A stretch of 64,000 bases of DNA from Pseudomonas sp. PSKL.D1 (lineage in GTDB: Bacteria; Pseudomonadota; Gammaproteobacteria; Pseudomonadales; Pseudomonadaceae), in contig NZ_CP118607.1 in assembly GCF_028898945.1 (NCBI RefSeq), positions 3,706,001 to 3,770,000 of the forward strand, read 5' to 3'. Below, one piece after another: positions 42,754 to 52,766 of this stretch. Within the stretch, counting starts at the first letter, position 1, and each line of letters starts with the position of its first letter. The notes beneath the pieces are model-generated. The model was not told the DNA's origin and made no database searches. It saw nothing but the letters and a program-made list of their open reading frames with translations. A program made the translations under genes and the position numbers.

Positions 42754-42919
42754 GGTAGCCCCTGTCTGCCTTGTGGAGACTGCCCTAAAAAGAGAGCCCT
42801 TCCCCCGCCGATTCCACCCGCCGAATAGTGGCTCATTGCCCATTTATCGTTGAATTCCCTAGCCACTTTGGCCACGATAGGACATTTCCTACAGCGTTCA
42901 GCGAATAAGGACAGTACTC

Positions 42920-44008
42920 GTGGCGATCAAATCTGTATCGAAGGAACGAATTGACACAGCTTTGCATCATTTCGACCAGGAGCTCAGAGGCAAACGAGAG
43001 TGGCTAGGCTGGGAAAGCAACCTAGCCCACCGATACGCCATCCAGGTTGCTGGAAAGCACTATCCAGCGAAGAAAATTGTTTCCCTGGCAACCGGCGTAC
43101 CTGTCAGTGATTTCTCCGGCGGACACCCTACCAACAGCTACCTGCAAAAGCGGGGCTTCACCGTTATTGAGTTACCACGAGAGGATGCTGAACCAGTCCT
43201 GCAGTTCACTCCGGGCGCTGTCTACGACCGAAAAACCGAGATCAATGGCCCGTTTGGTGGCAGCAGACAAAGCGGCATTGCACCCTCGCGGATCTACCCC
43301 GCCATTTTCTTGTTCACGGGTGACACTGGCGAACAGTACGGCTATACGGACCGTTGGGAAAACGGCGCATTTCTGTACACCGGCGAGGGCCAAATCGGGC
43401 CTATGACGCTGACTCGTGGTAACCGAGCAATCGCTGAGCATGCAGAAGATGGCCGCGCGCTTCATCTGTTCGAATCGCTAGGAAAAGGCAAAGGTAATCG
43501 CTATGTCGGTGAGTTTGCTTGTGCCGATGTAATTCAGCGGACTCAGCCGGATCTGGAAGACAACGAACGTCTGGCGCTGGTTTTCCGATTGGTGCCGGTG
43601 GGGAGACAGGAAGCTGTTGAGCCGGAAACTGAGGACGACACAGATCTCGCAGACTCACTGGAAGCTGCTCGACTGGCTGCATTTGCAGCATGCAAGCCTG
43701 TAACAAATGAGAGCGGCCAATCCGCACCGCGAAAAATTTACCAACGCAGCAGGAAAGTCGCGCATTACGTCATGTTACGGGCTCGGGGCGAGTGTGAAAG
43801 CTGCAGCAAGCCGGCTCCATTTAGGAAAAAGGACGGTACGTCATATCTGGAGCCGCACCACGTGAATAGACTTTCAGATGGTGGTCTAGACCATCCACGG
43901 TACGTCGGCGCCATCTGCCCATCGTGCCACCGAGAAATTCACTCAGGCACAAATGGATATGAGCGAAACAAGAAACTCAAGAAGCACTTAGAAATGCTAG
44001 AACCCTGA
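42920..44008 (+). CDS. Type IV (modification-dependent) restriction endonuclease, ScoMcrA-like SRA-HNH
   Basis: A 362-residue protein from GTG 42920 (AAGGACAG upstream). The N-terminal head domain is about 1-90. An SRA-like domain (about 95-220) contains YDRKTEINGPFGGSRQSGIAPS, IFLFTGDTGEQYGYTDRW and FLYTGEGQIGPM. A C-terminal HNH nuclease (about 285-350) has CESCSKPAPF, EPHHVNRLSDGG and CPSCHREIH. This architecture is that of ScoMcrA-type enzymes, which cut DNA with modified cytosine or phosphorothioate. It is convergent with the AT-rich operon to its right. Confidence 0.87.
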   Translation: MAIKSVSKERIDTALHHFDQELRGKREWLGWESNLAHRYAIQVAGKHYPAKKIVSLATGVPVSDFSGGHPTNSYLQKRGFTVIELPREDAEPVLQFTPGAVYDRKTEINGPFGGSRQSGIAPSRIYPAIFLFTGDTGEQYGYTDRWENGAFLYTGEGQIGPMTLTRGNRAIAEHAEDGRALHLFESLGKGKGNRYVGEFACADVIQRTQPDLEDNERLALVFRLVPVGRQEAVEPETEDDTDLADSLEAARLAAFAACKPVTNESGQSAPRKIYQRSRKVAHYVMLRARGECESCSKPAPFRKKDGTSYLEPHHVNRLSDGGLDHPRYVGAICPSCHREIHSGTNGYERNKKLKKHLEMLEP

Positions 44009-44239
44009 ATTAAGCTTCAATCAATTAAGCACACATTATGGAGATATCGGGATCTGCATCGCATGCTTGCCTCAGATCTCATGACTCATAAAAATCACAC
44101 AACCGCCCGAATATCACTGGCACTACCTGAAGCTTAGCTCTCAAGAAATCACGTAAGTAATCATTAGGACTTTACATAAGCACTAAAACTCATACCTTAA
44201 GATGTCCATGCGAGCACGAATCCGAAGAAAGTCAAGCCT
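44009..44239. other. AT-rich intergenic stretch
   Basis: 231 bases between the convergent restriction gene and UDG-like gene. I see no gene, REP or clear terminator here. Confidence 0.4.
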
Positions 44240-44902
44240 CTAAAACAAAGCACCTTGTTTGTCATGCATGTCAAGTCCATACAGTGACGAAATCTGCTCA
44301 ACAAATTCATTATGCCCACCATAGCTTGGATGGCGAACCTTACAACAGCTAGCTTTACCACTTATTTTTAAACCCGATTTCAGTGCATCATTACCAATCG
44401 CGACAATTCTGCGCGGCTTCAATATATCGAACAAATCAGACAGAATTTCCTCACCTATTTTTCTTTCTCGAGCGTTATGCGCTCTATTGCTAAAAAAATC
44501 CCCTGCAATGTAGGGATGAAGAGGAAATACATTCCATAAAAAGATTGGCGCATCTATGGTTTGAAGAACCCCCCATATAATCGTTGCCGTTCGCTCTTTG
44601 CACATAGCGCCGACCGTGAACTGTTCTGCCTTAATACCCCAGCGCTCAGCATGCGCGATTGCATTTACCTCATCCGTTAGTGCCAATCCAGTACGCCGCC
44701 CACCTTTGTAACCCAAGTCTCGCCCCATCCATATTGCATCAACTTCTGACTTAGATGCGACATACAACAGCTGCTCAAATAGCAATCGCCTCAAAAGGCA
44801 AGCATTCTGCTTATCATAAACAGGGCAAATATCGGAATAAGGATTAAAGCAATTATCAAGCCTCAAATCAGCTAGATTCTTCACAAACGATTTTGGCGTC
44901 AT
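44240..44902 (-). CDS. Uracil-DNA-glycosylase-like protein
   Basis: 220 residues. Motif 1, WMGRDLGYKGGRRTGLALTDE (about 58-78), corresponds to the GxDPG water-activating loop of UDG superfamily enzymes with Leu for Pro. FLWNVFPLHPY (about 120-130) and VRHPSYGGHNEF (about 188-199) match the core strand and the HPS-type minor-groove loop. It may excise a modified or deaminated base. It is the last gene of a four-gene operon and starts three bases after the MazG-like gene. It is strikingly AT-rich relative to the chromosome. Confidence 0.72.
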   Translation of the reverse strand: MTPKSFVKNLADLRLDNCFNPYSDICPVYDKQNACLLRRLLFEQLLYVASKSEVDAIWMGRDLGYKGGRRTGLALTDEVNAIAHAERWGIKAEQFTVGAMCKERTATIIWGVLQTIDAPIFLWNVFPLHPYIAGDFFSNRAHNARERKIGEEILSDLFDILKPRRIVAIGNDALKSGLKISGKASCCKVRHPSYGGHNEFVEQISSLYGLDMHDKQGALF

Positions 44903-44905
44903 AAC

Positions 44906-46036
44906 TCAAATACTCGGCCTAAATTGAATAGTTCGTTGCGCACGACTCCCCACTATCACTCCGCTTTCAAATTTGTTCAACTCCCTAAATACTTTGTACC
45001 CTTCAAGAATCGCTTTCTCGAACAACCCATAAGGACACACCTCAACCTCATAGCCTCGAACAAACTGCTTCACCGTTTTTAAAACATCAAATGAAAGCTT
45101 TTCCTGCCCTTCAAAAAAATTATTCTCTTTTGCAATTGAGAACAACCAAGCACTGACGCCTTCCTCGATGACAATCGCGCGCCCGCCATCCTCCGCCTCA
45201 TCCTTTAGAGGATTACCTTTCCTTTTGTTTTTCAACAACGCCCGAAACACTGGTGACCAGTGTAAGATTGCGGCATATGACATATGAAATACATCATGAA
45301 ACCTGTATCCGTCTCCGATTGCGATATTATCTGTCAGTGGATCACCAATAAATACTCCTCCTTTCTTCATATAAGATCGTCCATTGTACCGCTGCACAAT
45401 TTCGATTTCAAAATCACGAGGAAGCTGCTCATCAGCGTGCTCACCGACATCGAAATCAACCATGCTCTCAACGTCAATTTCGCTATAACGCCCTAGTGTT
45501 TTCTTTAAGTTAAAATCTATAATTGCTTGGAAGCTCAAGCCCGAGACGGAAACGAAGTCTAAATAACTTGAGAAAAAATCAACGAGCTGTTCTTTCTTGA
45601 CATCCTTAATGGAAAGACTCAACAAACCTGCTGCACCTGCCGCTAACCTTCTACTGGCCTCCACATTGGACAACTCTGACTTAGATGGAACTAAAGCGAC
45701 CGGATGAAACCCAATGGCAGTCGGTGCAACTTGAAAAGGTCGACTGCTCACACAGGCTCCAACGACGTTACAAACGGACCAACCACGTCTCTTGCACAAC
45801 CTCGAAAAGTACCAGAGAGCATCTCCTAGTTCTTCAACCAGAGAATATTGGAGATCAAATCCAGCGCCATCACGTTCCGCCTTTTTTGATACAGCCAATA
45901 TACTTCCAATCTCCCCAAACAAGCCGAAAGTTACGAGGTGCTCAGATGCCCCAAGCATATCGGTAGACTCTATCTTAGTTTCGTAGTCCGCTAGAAAACT
46001 CACCAAACTCATTTGAAGGTACTCTTCGAATTCCAT
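44906..46036 (-). CDS. MazG-like nucleotide pyrophosphohydrolase with MazG C-terminal domain
   Basis: 376 residues. The N-terminal all-helical NTP-PPase domain (about 25-95) has LFGEIGSILAVSKKAERD and LVEELGDALWYFSRL, the ExxD metal site; the second Glu of the first motif (EVGEL in relatives) is Ser. The C-terminal part contains YRFHDVFHMSYAAILHWSPVFRALL and DEAEDGGRAIVIEEGVSAWLF, typical of the MazG_C region. It would hydrolyse (d)NTPs, possibly non-canonical ones. It overlaps the Nmad2 gene by 28 bases. Confidence 0.8.
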   Translation of the reverse strand: MEFEEYLQMSLVSFLADYETKIESTDMLGASEHLVTFGLFGEIGSILAVSKKAERDGAGFDLQYSLVEELGDALWYFSRLCKRRGWSVCNVVGACVSSRPFQVAPTAIGFHPVALVPSKSELSNVEASRRLAAGAAGLLSLSIKDVKKEQLVDFFSSYLDFVSVSGLSFQAIIDFNLKKTLGRYSEIDVESMVDFDVGEHADEQLPRDFEIEIVQRYNGRSYMKKGGVFIGDPLTDNIAIGDGYRFHDVFHMSYAAILHWSPVFRALLKNKRKGNPLKDEAEDGGRAIVIEEGVSAWLFSIAKENNFFEGQEKLSFDVLKTVKQFVRGYEVEVCPYGLFEKAILEGYKVFRELNKFESGVIVGSRAQRTIQFRPSI

Positions 46037-46605
46037 CTCTCCGGTTTAGCCAACACGCCCATCTGCTGCCTAAAGAACCAAGCTTTGAAACCATTCACAA
46101 AATCTATTGAAAAGTTATTTTTATGCCCTCTCGTAACAATAAGCCCCCTAAACTCCTGCGGAATAACGACACCGTCACATCCCCAGTAGCAGAACCTATC
46201 ACCAATTAGCACAAATTCAGTATGACCCGTATCCCTATTAATATTTTCTATTATTGGATCGCCATTTTCATGAGTATGGTGCGAGTCTTGTTGATGCCAT
46301 GAACCATCAGCTTTTTTGTAGTAAATATTATCACCAACCGCATACTTATATGTGCGATCGAATCTTGGTTTTTTTTCCTGAAACTCCGCCCCGTTCCAAT
46401 ACTGATCAAAGGTGATCTTTTTTGAAACCTCCATAACATAACATAACTTATTTCCTGAGTTACGAGGTGTTATCCCTACAACTAAATCTCCTACAGCAGC
46501 ATGCTTTCGAATTAGCGGCTTACAGGCTGCTAAACTACACACCCCGTGAAACGGGTTAGGAGCAAAGCCGTAGTCGCGGGCAACAACGTATGAGTGAATT
46601 TTCAT
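46009..46605 (-). CDS. Nucleotide-modification-associated domain 2 (Nmad2) protein
   Basis: 198 residues with the Nmad2 opening MKIHSYVVARDYGFAPNPFHGVC, CKPLIRKHAAVGDLVVGITP and a conserved FVLIGDRFCYWGCDGVVIP. Nmad domains were defined by genomic association with DNA base-modification systems; biochemical activity is not established to my knowledge. Its start lies in the stop codon of the upstream gene (ATGA), so the operon is tightly coupled. Confidence 0.8.
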   Translation of the reverse strand: MKIHSYVVARDYGFAPNPFHGVCSLAACKPLIRKHAAVGDLVVGITPRNSGNKLCYVMEVSKKITFDQYWNGAEFQEKKPRFDRTYKYAVGDNIYYKKADGSWHQQDSHHTHENGDPIIENINRDTGHTEFVLIGDRFCYWGCDGVVIPQEFRGLIVTRGHKNNFSIDFVNGFKAWFFRQQMGVLAKPERWNSKSTFK

Positions 46606-47048
46606 TCTTTGTTACCGCATTTAAATCGCTTAATCTGGATTGTTTTTCTAGCCCCCTCTGCTAATCCGTCCCCGTTACTCTCAATAATTACAGATGGGAG
46701 ATCGGCCAGCACTGGCACTATACAATCACCAAAGCCACTAAAACCATCGCCTAGTTGCTCTTCATCTTCGCTTCCGATACATACAATTTTTACGTTTAGG
46801 CGAGCCGCTTCTCGAATAGCCAACGCCAAGCAACTATTTTGATTATTTCCAGCAGACGAAAAGTAAGCAAGAACGTCAGAATTTGCCAACTGGGCGAATA
46901 TTTCAGATTGCTGACTACAAATACCTTGATAGGGTAGCTGATATCTAACTACTTGCAGGTCAATAGATTGCTCCTGCAGCGCATCGTAAACATCACCGAT
47001 CAAATACTCTTCACTACCGTGAATTAATAGCAGTACATTCATAGCCAT
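46602..47048 (-). CDS. Rossmann-like small protein, TIR- or deoxyribosyltransferase-like (unassigned)
   Basis: 148 residues from ATG 47048, chosen for GAGAGG 7 bases upstream (a TTG at 47084 lacks one). It alternates beta and alpha: MNVLLLIHGSEEYLIGDVYDAL, SDVLAYFSSAGNNQNSCLAL, AIREAARLNVKIVCIGSEDE. The xxDVxxYxSxxGxNS...E..A layout is reminiscent of TIR or nucleoside 2-deoxyribosyltransferase folds, both NAD/nucleoside enzymes, but I cannot assign a family. It is the first gene of the operon facing away from tRNA-Pro. Confidence 0.6.
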   Translation of the reverse strand: MAMNVLLLIHGSEEYLIGDVYDALQEQSIDLQVVRYQLPYQGICSQQSEIFAQLANSDVLAYFSSAGNNQNSCLALAIREAARLNVKIVCIGSEDEEQLGDGFSGFGDCIVPVLADLPSVIIESNGDGLAEGARKTIQIKRFKCGNKE

Positions 47049-47153
47049 TCCATTGCCTCTCGAATATATGAGATCAGCACTCAATATAGCCCTGTGCCAC
47101 TATCGACGCTACCGGAATTTCATCTCCTCGTAAAGGTACACACGACAAAAACG

Positions 47154-47185
47154 AAAAAGCCCAGTCGTTACCGACTGGGCTTTTT
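47154..47185 (-). terminator. Rho-independent terminator of tRNA-Pro (bidirectional)
   Basis: GCCCAGTCG (47159-47167), loop TTAC, CGACTGGGC (47172-47180), flanked by AAAAA and TTTTT, so it can act in both directions. Confidence 0.92.
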
Positions 47186-47197
47186 CGTTTTCAATAA

Positions 47198-47274
47198 TGG
47201 TCGGGACGGAGTGATTCGAACACTCGACCCCTTGCACCCCATGCAAGTGCGCTACCGGGCTGCGCTACGCCCCG
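47198..47274 (-). tRNA. tRNA-Pro (anticodon GGG)
   Basis: 77 bases including an encoded CCA end. Acceptor CGGGGCG/CGTCCCG with the C1-G72 pair typical of bacterial proline tRNA, anticodon stem CTTGC/GCAAG with loop ATGGGGT (anticodon GGG), and T-loop GTTCGAATC. Its 3' end faces the accessory region, the usual orientation for an integration site. Confidence 0.97.
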
Positions 47275-47389
47275 ACTGGGCTTTGAAGCATGTTCTCAAT
47301 GCTGCCGAGAACGTTGAAGAATGTACCCTAACCTCATGATTAATGGAAGCTTTTTCTCAAAAAATTTTCCACCAACCCAAAACCCAAGC

Positions 47390-47746
47390 TCACTTCTTCA
47401 ACACCACCAACACATCCTCCAACTCAACAATCATCTGCCGAATCAGCTGCTTGTACTGGCTTGACTCATCCTTCACCTCATCACTGGAGAGCCGCAACCG
47501 CGCCCCACCAATGGTAAACCCCTGGTCATACAGCAGCGCCCGAATCTGGCGGATCATCAGCACGTCTTGCCGCTGGTAATACCGCCGATTCCCCCGCCGC
47601 TTCACCGGGTTGAGCTGAGGAAACTCCTGCTCCCAATACCGCAGCACGTGCGGCTTCACCGCACATAACTCGCTCACTTCACCAATAGTGAAGTAGCGTT
47701 TGCCCGGTATGGGGGGCAGTTCGTCGTTATGGCTTGGTTCCAGCAT
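47390..47746 (-). CDS. MerR-family regulator
   Basis: 118 residues. The winged HTH starts [47 protein letters not shown] (about 16-62), followed by a dimerisation helix. No metal-binding Cys set is present. It is the conserved gene after ihfA in gamma-proteobacteria and overlaps its end by 20 bases. The effector is unknown. Confidence 0.9.
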
Positions 47747-48029
47747 AGGCCTCTACCCGGGCTTTCAGCTTTTGCCCTGGACGAAAGGTGACGACGCGCC
47801 GTGCGGTAATCGGGATTTCTTCCCCTGTTTTGGGGTTGCGGCCCGGCCGCTGGCGTTTGTCGCGAAGGTCGAAGTTGCCGAAACCGGACAACTTCACCTG
47901 CTCGTTCTCTTCTAGCGCGTGCCGAATTTCTTCGAAAAACAGCTCGACCAGCTCTTTGGCCTCGCGCTTGTTGAGCCCCAGCTCCTCGTATAGCCTCTCG
48001 GCCATCTCAGCTTTCGTCAGAGCACCCAT
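47727..48029 (-). CDS. ihfA: Integration host factor alpha subunit
   Basis: 100 residues; IhfA with the HU/IHF signature [44 protein letters not shown], whose arm inserts the intercalating Pro. It bends DNA as a heterodimer with IhfB. It starts four bases after the pheT stop in the standard pheST-ihfA order. Confidence 0.97.
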
Positions 48030-48033
48030 GCCG

Positions 48034-50415
48034 TTATTTCCTTAACGTGGTGTTCAACCTTTGTTCAAGCGAGGTGAGGATGTTTTGCAGGGTAGTGTTC
48101 ACCTCATCGTCGTTAAGAGTGCGCGATGGATGCTGCCAGGTCAAGCCGACGGCAAGGCTTTTTCTATCAGGATCAATGCCTTTACCTTGGTAGACGTCAA
48201 ACAGCCTGAGGTCTGTAAGCCATTCGCCTGCATTGTCACGAATTACTTCAAGCACCGCCTCGGCTGCAACGTCACGCCCGGCAATCAGGGCCAGGTCGCG
48301 GCGGGTCTCGGGGAACTTGGAGAGTTCGCTGAATTTCGGCAGGCGGCCTTCAACCACATCAGCCAGCACCAGCTCGAAGACGAACACCGGGCGGTCCAGA
48401 TCCAGGGCTTTGGCCAGCTCTGGGTGGAGGGCGCCGAGGTAGCCTACGTCCTTGCCGTCGCGCTGGATCACAGCGGTCTGGCCGGGGTGCAGGGCCGGGT
48501 GTTTGCCAGCGGCGAAGGTGAAGTCGCTGAGGGCACCGGAGTAACCCAGCAGGGCTTCAACATCGGCCTTCACGTCGAAGAAGTCGATGCTGTCACGGCC
48601 GTTGGCCCAGCCTTCCGGCAGGCGGCTGCCGGTGACGACGCCGGCGATCATTGGCTCTTGCTTCAGGTCGCCGAGTTGGCCGACGAAGCGCAGGCCGCTT
48701 TCGAACAGGCGCACGCGGTCTTGCTGGCGGTTGAGGTTGTGCTGCATGGCTTTGACCAGGCCCGGCCACAGGGACGCACGCATGGCGGCCATGTCGTTGG
48801 AAATGGGGTTGGCCAGCTGCAGGGGCTCGACGCCTGGGCTGAACAGCTCGAACAGTTTCGGGTCGATGAAGCTGTAGGTGATGGCTTCCTGGTAGCCACG
48901 GGCAACCAGCAGGCGGCGCAGGTTTGGCAGTTCGCCGCGGGTTTCCGGGCGGGCTTGCGGGGCCAGGCGGGCTTGCGGGTAGCGAACCGGCAGGTTGTTG
49001 TAGCCATAGAGGCGGGCCAACTCTTCGATCAGGTCCACTTCCAGGCTGATGTCAAAGCGGTGGCTCGGGACGTTGACGGTCCACTGGCCTTCTGCGCTGC
49101 GGGTGGTGGTCAGCTCCAGGGCGTTGAGCAGTTGCTCGACCTGGGCGGGGGCCATTTCCATGCCGAGCATCTGGGTGATGCGGTCGGCGCGCAGGGTGAT
49201 CGGGGCGATGTTCGGCAGGTGTTGTTCGCTCACGGCTTCAACGACCGGGCCGGCTTCGCCGCCGACGATTTCCAGCACCAGCGCGGTGGCGCGCTCGATG
49301 GCTTCGCGGGCCAGCTGCGAGTCGACGCCGCGCTCGTAGCGGTGCGAGGCGTCGGTGTGCAGGCCGTAGGAGCGGGCTTTACCGGCGACGGAGATCGGCT
49401 CGAAGAAGGCGCTTTCGAGGAACAGGTCGCGGGTTTTTTCGGTGTTGACACCGCTGTGCTCGCCACCCATGACGCCGGCAATGGCCAGGGCGCGGGTGTG
49501 GTCGGCGATCACCAGGGTGTCGGCACGCAGGGCCACTTCCTGGCCGTCCAGCAGGACGAGCTTCTCGCCCTCCTCTGCCATGCGCACGCGGATGCCGCCG
49601 TTGATTTCGGCGAGGTCGAAGGCGTGCATCGGCTGGCCGAGCTCGAGCATCACGTAGTTGGTGATGTCGACGGCGGCGTCGATGCTGCGCACGTCGCTGC
49701 GGCGCAGGCGTTCAACCATCCACAGCGGGGTTGGCTTGCTCAGGTCGACGTTGCGGATGACGCGGCCCAGATAACGCGGGCAGGCGGCCGGGGCCGACAC
49801 TTCAACCGAACGCACTTCGTCGTGGGCAGCCGGTACAGCCGGCACCACCGGGCGGGTGACCGGGGTGTCGTACAGGGCGCTGACGTCGCGGGCCAGGCCG
49901 GCCAGGGACAGGCAGTCGCCACGGTTCGGGGTCAGGCCGATTTCGATGCTGGCGTCGTCCAGGTTCAGGTACTGGCGAATGTCTTCGCCAACCGGGGCGT
50001 CAGCGGCCAGTTCCAGCAGGCCGTCGTTTTCTTCGCTGATCTGCAGCTCGGCGGCCGAGCACAGCATGCCGAAGGACTCGACGCCGCGCAGCTTGGCCTT
50101 CTTGATCTTGAAGTCGCCGGGCAGTTCGGCGCCGATCATGGCGAACGGGATTTTGATGCCTGGGCGGGCGTTTGGCGCGCCGCACACGACCTGGAAGGTT
50201 TCCTGGCCGTTGCTCACCTGGCAAACGCGAAGCTTGTCGGCGTCCGGGTGTTGTTCGGTGGCGAGGATTTCGCCCACGACGATGCCGCTGAACTGGCCGG
50301 CAGCGGGGGTTACGCTGTCGACTTCAAGGCCGGCCATGGACAGGCGGGCGACCAGTTCGTCACGGGAGACTTGCGGGTTAACCCAACCGCGCAGCCACTG
50401 TTCACTGAATTTCAT
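48034..50415 (-). CDS. pheT: Phenylalanyl-tRNA synthetase beta subunit
   Basis: 793 residues, the usual length. An N-terminal EMAP-like tRNA-binding domain (about 40-150, [19 protein letters not shown]), B3/B4 editing domain, B5, and a C-terminal anticodon-recognition ferredoxin-like domain ([13 protein letters not shown]...). Forms the alpha2-beta2 enzyme with PheS. Confidence 0.97.
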
Positions 50416-50446
50416 GCTGTTCTCCTAGAAGTTGCGTCGATTAGGC

Positions 50447-51930
<1,484 letters not shown>

Positions 51931-51957
51931 GAGTAACTTCCTCTATCTTAACCAGAA

Positions 51958-52152
51958 TTAACGAACGCGCAGCATGCGCTCGACTTTTGCCACGTCAGAC
52001 GGGTGCAGCAAGCTGGCACCGCGCAGTTGACGCTTACGCTTGGTCGACATTTTGGTCAGGATGTGGCTCTTGAAAGCGTGCTTGTGCTTGAAGCCGGAAG
52101 CGGTCTTCAGGAAGCGCTTAGCAGCACCGCTCTTGGTTTTCATTTTTGGCAT
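51958..52152 (-). CDS. rpmI: Ribosomal protein bL35
   Basis: 64 residues from ATG 52152, [20 protein letters not shown], basic throughout. A longer frame adds five residues without a better ribosome site. Confidence 0.97.
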   Translation of the reverse strand: MPKMKTKSGAAKRFLKTASGFKHKHAFKSHILTKMSTKRKRQLRGASLLHPSDVAKVERMLRVR

Positions 52153-52215
52153 GTTGGAACTCCGCATTCGAAAAAATATTACACAATAATCATCAGGCCT
52201 GCCGTGCCCGGGAGA

Positions 52216-52761
52216 TTACTTCTTCTTTTTGGGGGCGATGACCATCATAAGCTGGCGTCCTTCCATCTTCGGATGCTGCTCAACGGTGCCGTATTCCACG
52301 AGGTCGGTTTCGACCCGCTTCAACAGCTCCATGCCCAGCTCCTGGTGGGCCATCTCACGGCCGCGGAATCTCAGAGAGATCTTGGCCTTGTCCCCATCGG
52401 TAAGGAAACGTACCAGGTTGCGTAGTTTTACCTGGTAATCCCCTTCTTCCGTCCCTGGACGAAACTTGATTTCTTTAATCTGGATCTGCTTCTGGTTTTT
52501 CTTGGCTTCGTTGGCCTGCTTCTTCTTCTCGAAGAGATGCTTGCCGTAGTCCATCACCTTGCAGACGGGCGGTTGCGCGTCTGCAGAGATTTCCACCAGA
52601 TCCAGCTTCGCCTCATCAGCGATACGAAGCGCTTCATCAATCGAGACGATGCCAACCTGCTCGCCGTCTGCGCCAATTAACCGAACCTCGCGTGCCGAGA
52701 TATTCTCGTTGATCGGGGCCTTCGGGGCAGCTCGTTTATCGTTTCTCATATCACGCTTAAT
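52216..52761 (-). CDS. infC: Translation initiation factor IF-3, ATT start codon
   Basis: 181 residues from an ATT at 52761. GGAG (52773-52770) is eight bases before ATT but only two from an in-frame ATG at 52767, which also overlaps the thrS stop, so ATT is the sensible start. Enteric infC also uses AUU, and IF-3 discriminates against it for autoregulation. N-domain [22 protein letters not shown] and C-domain [41 protein letters not shown] are diagnostic. Confidence 0.95.
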   Translation of the reverse strand: MKRDMRNDKRAAPKAPINENISAREVRLIGADGEQVGIVSIDEALRIADEAKLDLVEISADAQPPVCKVMDYGKHLFEKKKQANEAKKNQKQIQIKEIKFRPGTEEGDYQVKLRNLVRFLTDGDKAKISLRFRGREMAHQELGMELLKRVETDLVEYGTVEQHPKMEGRQLMMVIAPKKKK

Positions 52762-52766
52762 AGTCA

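Noticed and set aside
47094..47339. Plus-strand ORF across the tRNA-Pro gene
   Set aside because: It reads through a terminator and the complete tRNA in antisense; no ribosome site and no protein-like features.
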